Of a stretch of 64,000 nt of DNA, positions 63,959-64,000 are shown in pieces. Under the pieces are notes generated by a model that was not told where the DNA came from, did not search any database, and saw only the letters and a program-made list of their open reading frames with translations. Origin of the DNA: Burkholderia metallica (GTDB taxonomy: Bacteria > Pseudomonadota > Gammaproteobacteria > Burkholderiales > Burkholderiaceae); contig NZ_CADFDB010000006.1 in assembly GCF_902832845.1 (NCBI RefSeq), positions 124,001 through 188,000 on the forward strand. The letters run 5' to 3'. The position numbers and the translations under genes were made by a program. Position 1 is the first letter of the stretch; the number at the start of each line of letters is the position of its first letter.

Positions 63959-64000
63959 TTCACCCACGCGGCAAGCCGCGCTTCGGCCTTGCCGGCCCGC

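Noticed and set aside
63959-64000. 3' end of a minus-strand gene at the right edge
   Set aside because: Two frames could end here, and 40 bases are not enough to choose or to support a protein.

Overview
The window is high-GC chromosomal DNA (about two-thirds G+C by eye) that reads as the main chromosome of a Burkholderia, most likely a Burkholderia cepacia complex species. This rests on gene order, protein style and codon use; no database was searched. About sixty protein genes are supported, plus one decayed gene and a set of regulatory signals. No tRNA, rRNA, CRISPR array or transposase was seen.

Two flagellar clusters frame the window. Left (2.5-13.1 kb): fliK-fliJ-fliI-fliH-fliG-fliF run leftward and fliE, fliS-fliT, a second FliK-like gene and a small FlhB C-domain homologue run rightward. 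Together these give the MS ring/switch, the export ATPase and its regulators, filament chaperones and hook-length control. Right (49.4-63.8 kb): flgN-flgM-flgA run leftward, and flgB-flgC-flgD-flgE-flgF-flgG-flgH-flgI-flgJ, the PilZ brake gene ycgR, flgK and flgL run rightward (rod, hook, P and L rings, hook-filament junction). FliA (sigma-28) type promoters with exact 11-base spacers precede fliS, flgM, ycgR and flgK, matching late flagellar gene control.

The rest is mostly housekeeping and transport. In order: an aldehyde dehydrogenase fragment divergent from a GMC oxidoreductase; a Fur-box-preceded PepSY membrane protein; an orphan XdhC; an amino acid permease; a soluble histidine kinase/LuxR-type regulator pair; ferredoxin-NADP reductase; a LysE exporter; an endonuclease-phosphatase family enzyme; a nitroreductase; a Lon-like AAA ATPase; an LhgO-like oxidase; and a high-potential iron-sulfur protein. 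After the island described below come an MHS transporter, a complete dppABCDF peptide importer, a TraB/GumN protein, the 5-oxoprolinase genes pxpB-pxpC-pxpA with a divergent MarR regulator, 5-formyl-THF cyclo-ligase, a soluble lytic transglycosylase, an NDUFA9-like protein, a GST, the CCA-adding enzyme, an XRE-cupin regulator and an M24 aminopeptidase.

The most unusual region is 25.86-28.08 kb. A lower-GC two-gene island (a DUF6402-like protein and a coupled small two-helix membrane protein) sits between two nearly identical 84/85-base copies of an intergenic terminator. It looks like a recently acquired, possibly effector/immunity-type module. Other notable items are a structured, promoter- and terminator-bounded intergenic stretch at 36.76-37.15 kb (possible small RNA), an 86-base inverted-repeat element at 43.1 kb, a truncated GDSL esterase remnant at 49.2 kb, and a regulator with a histone-H1-like tail.
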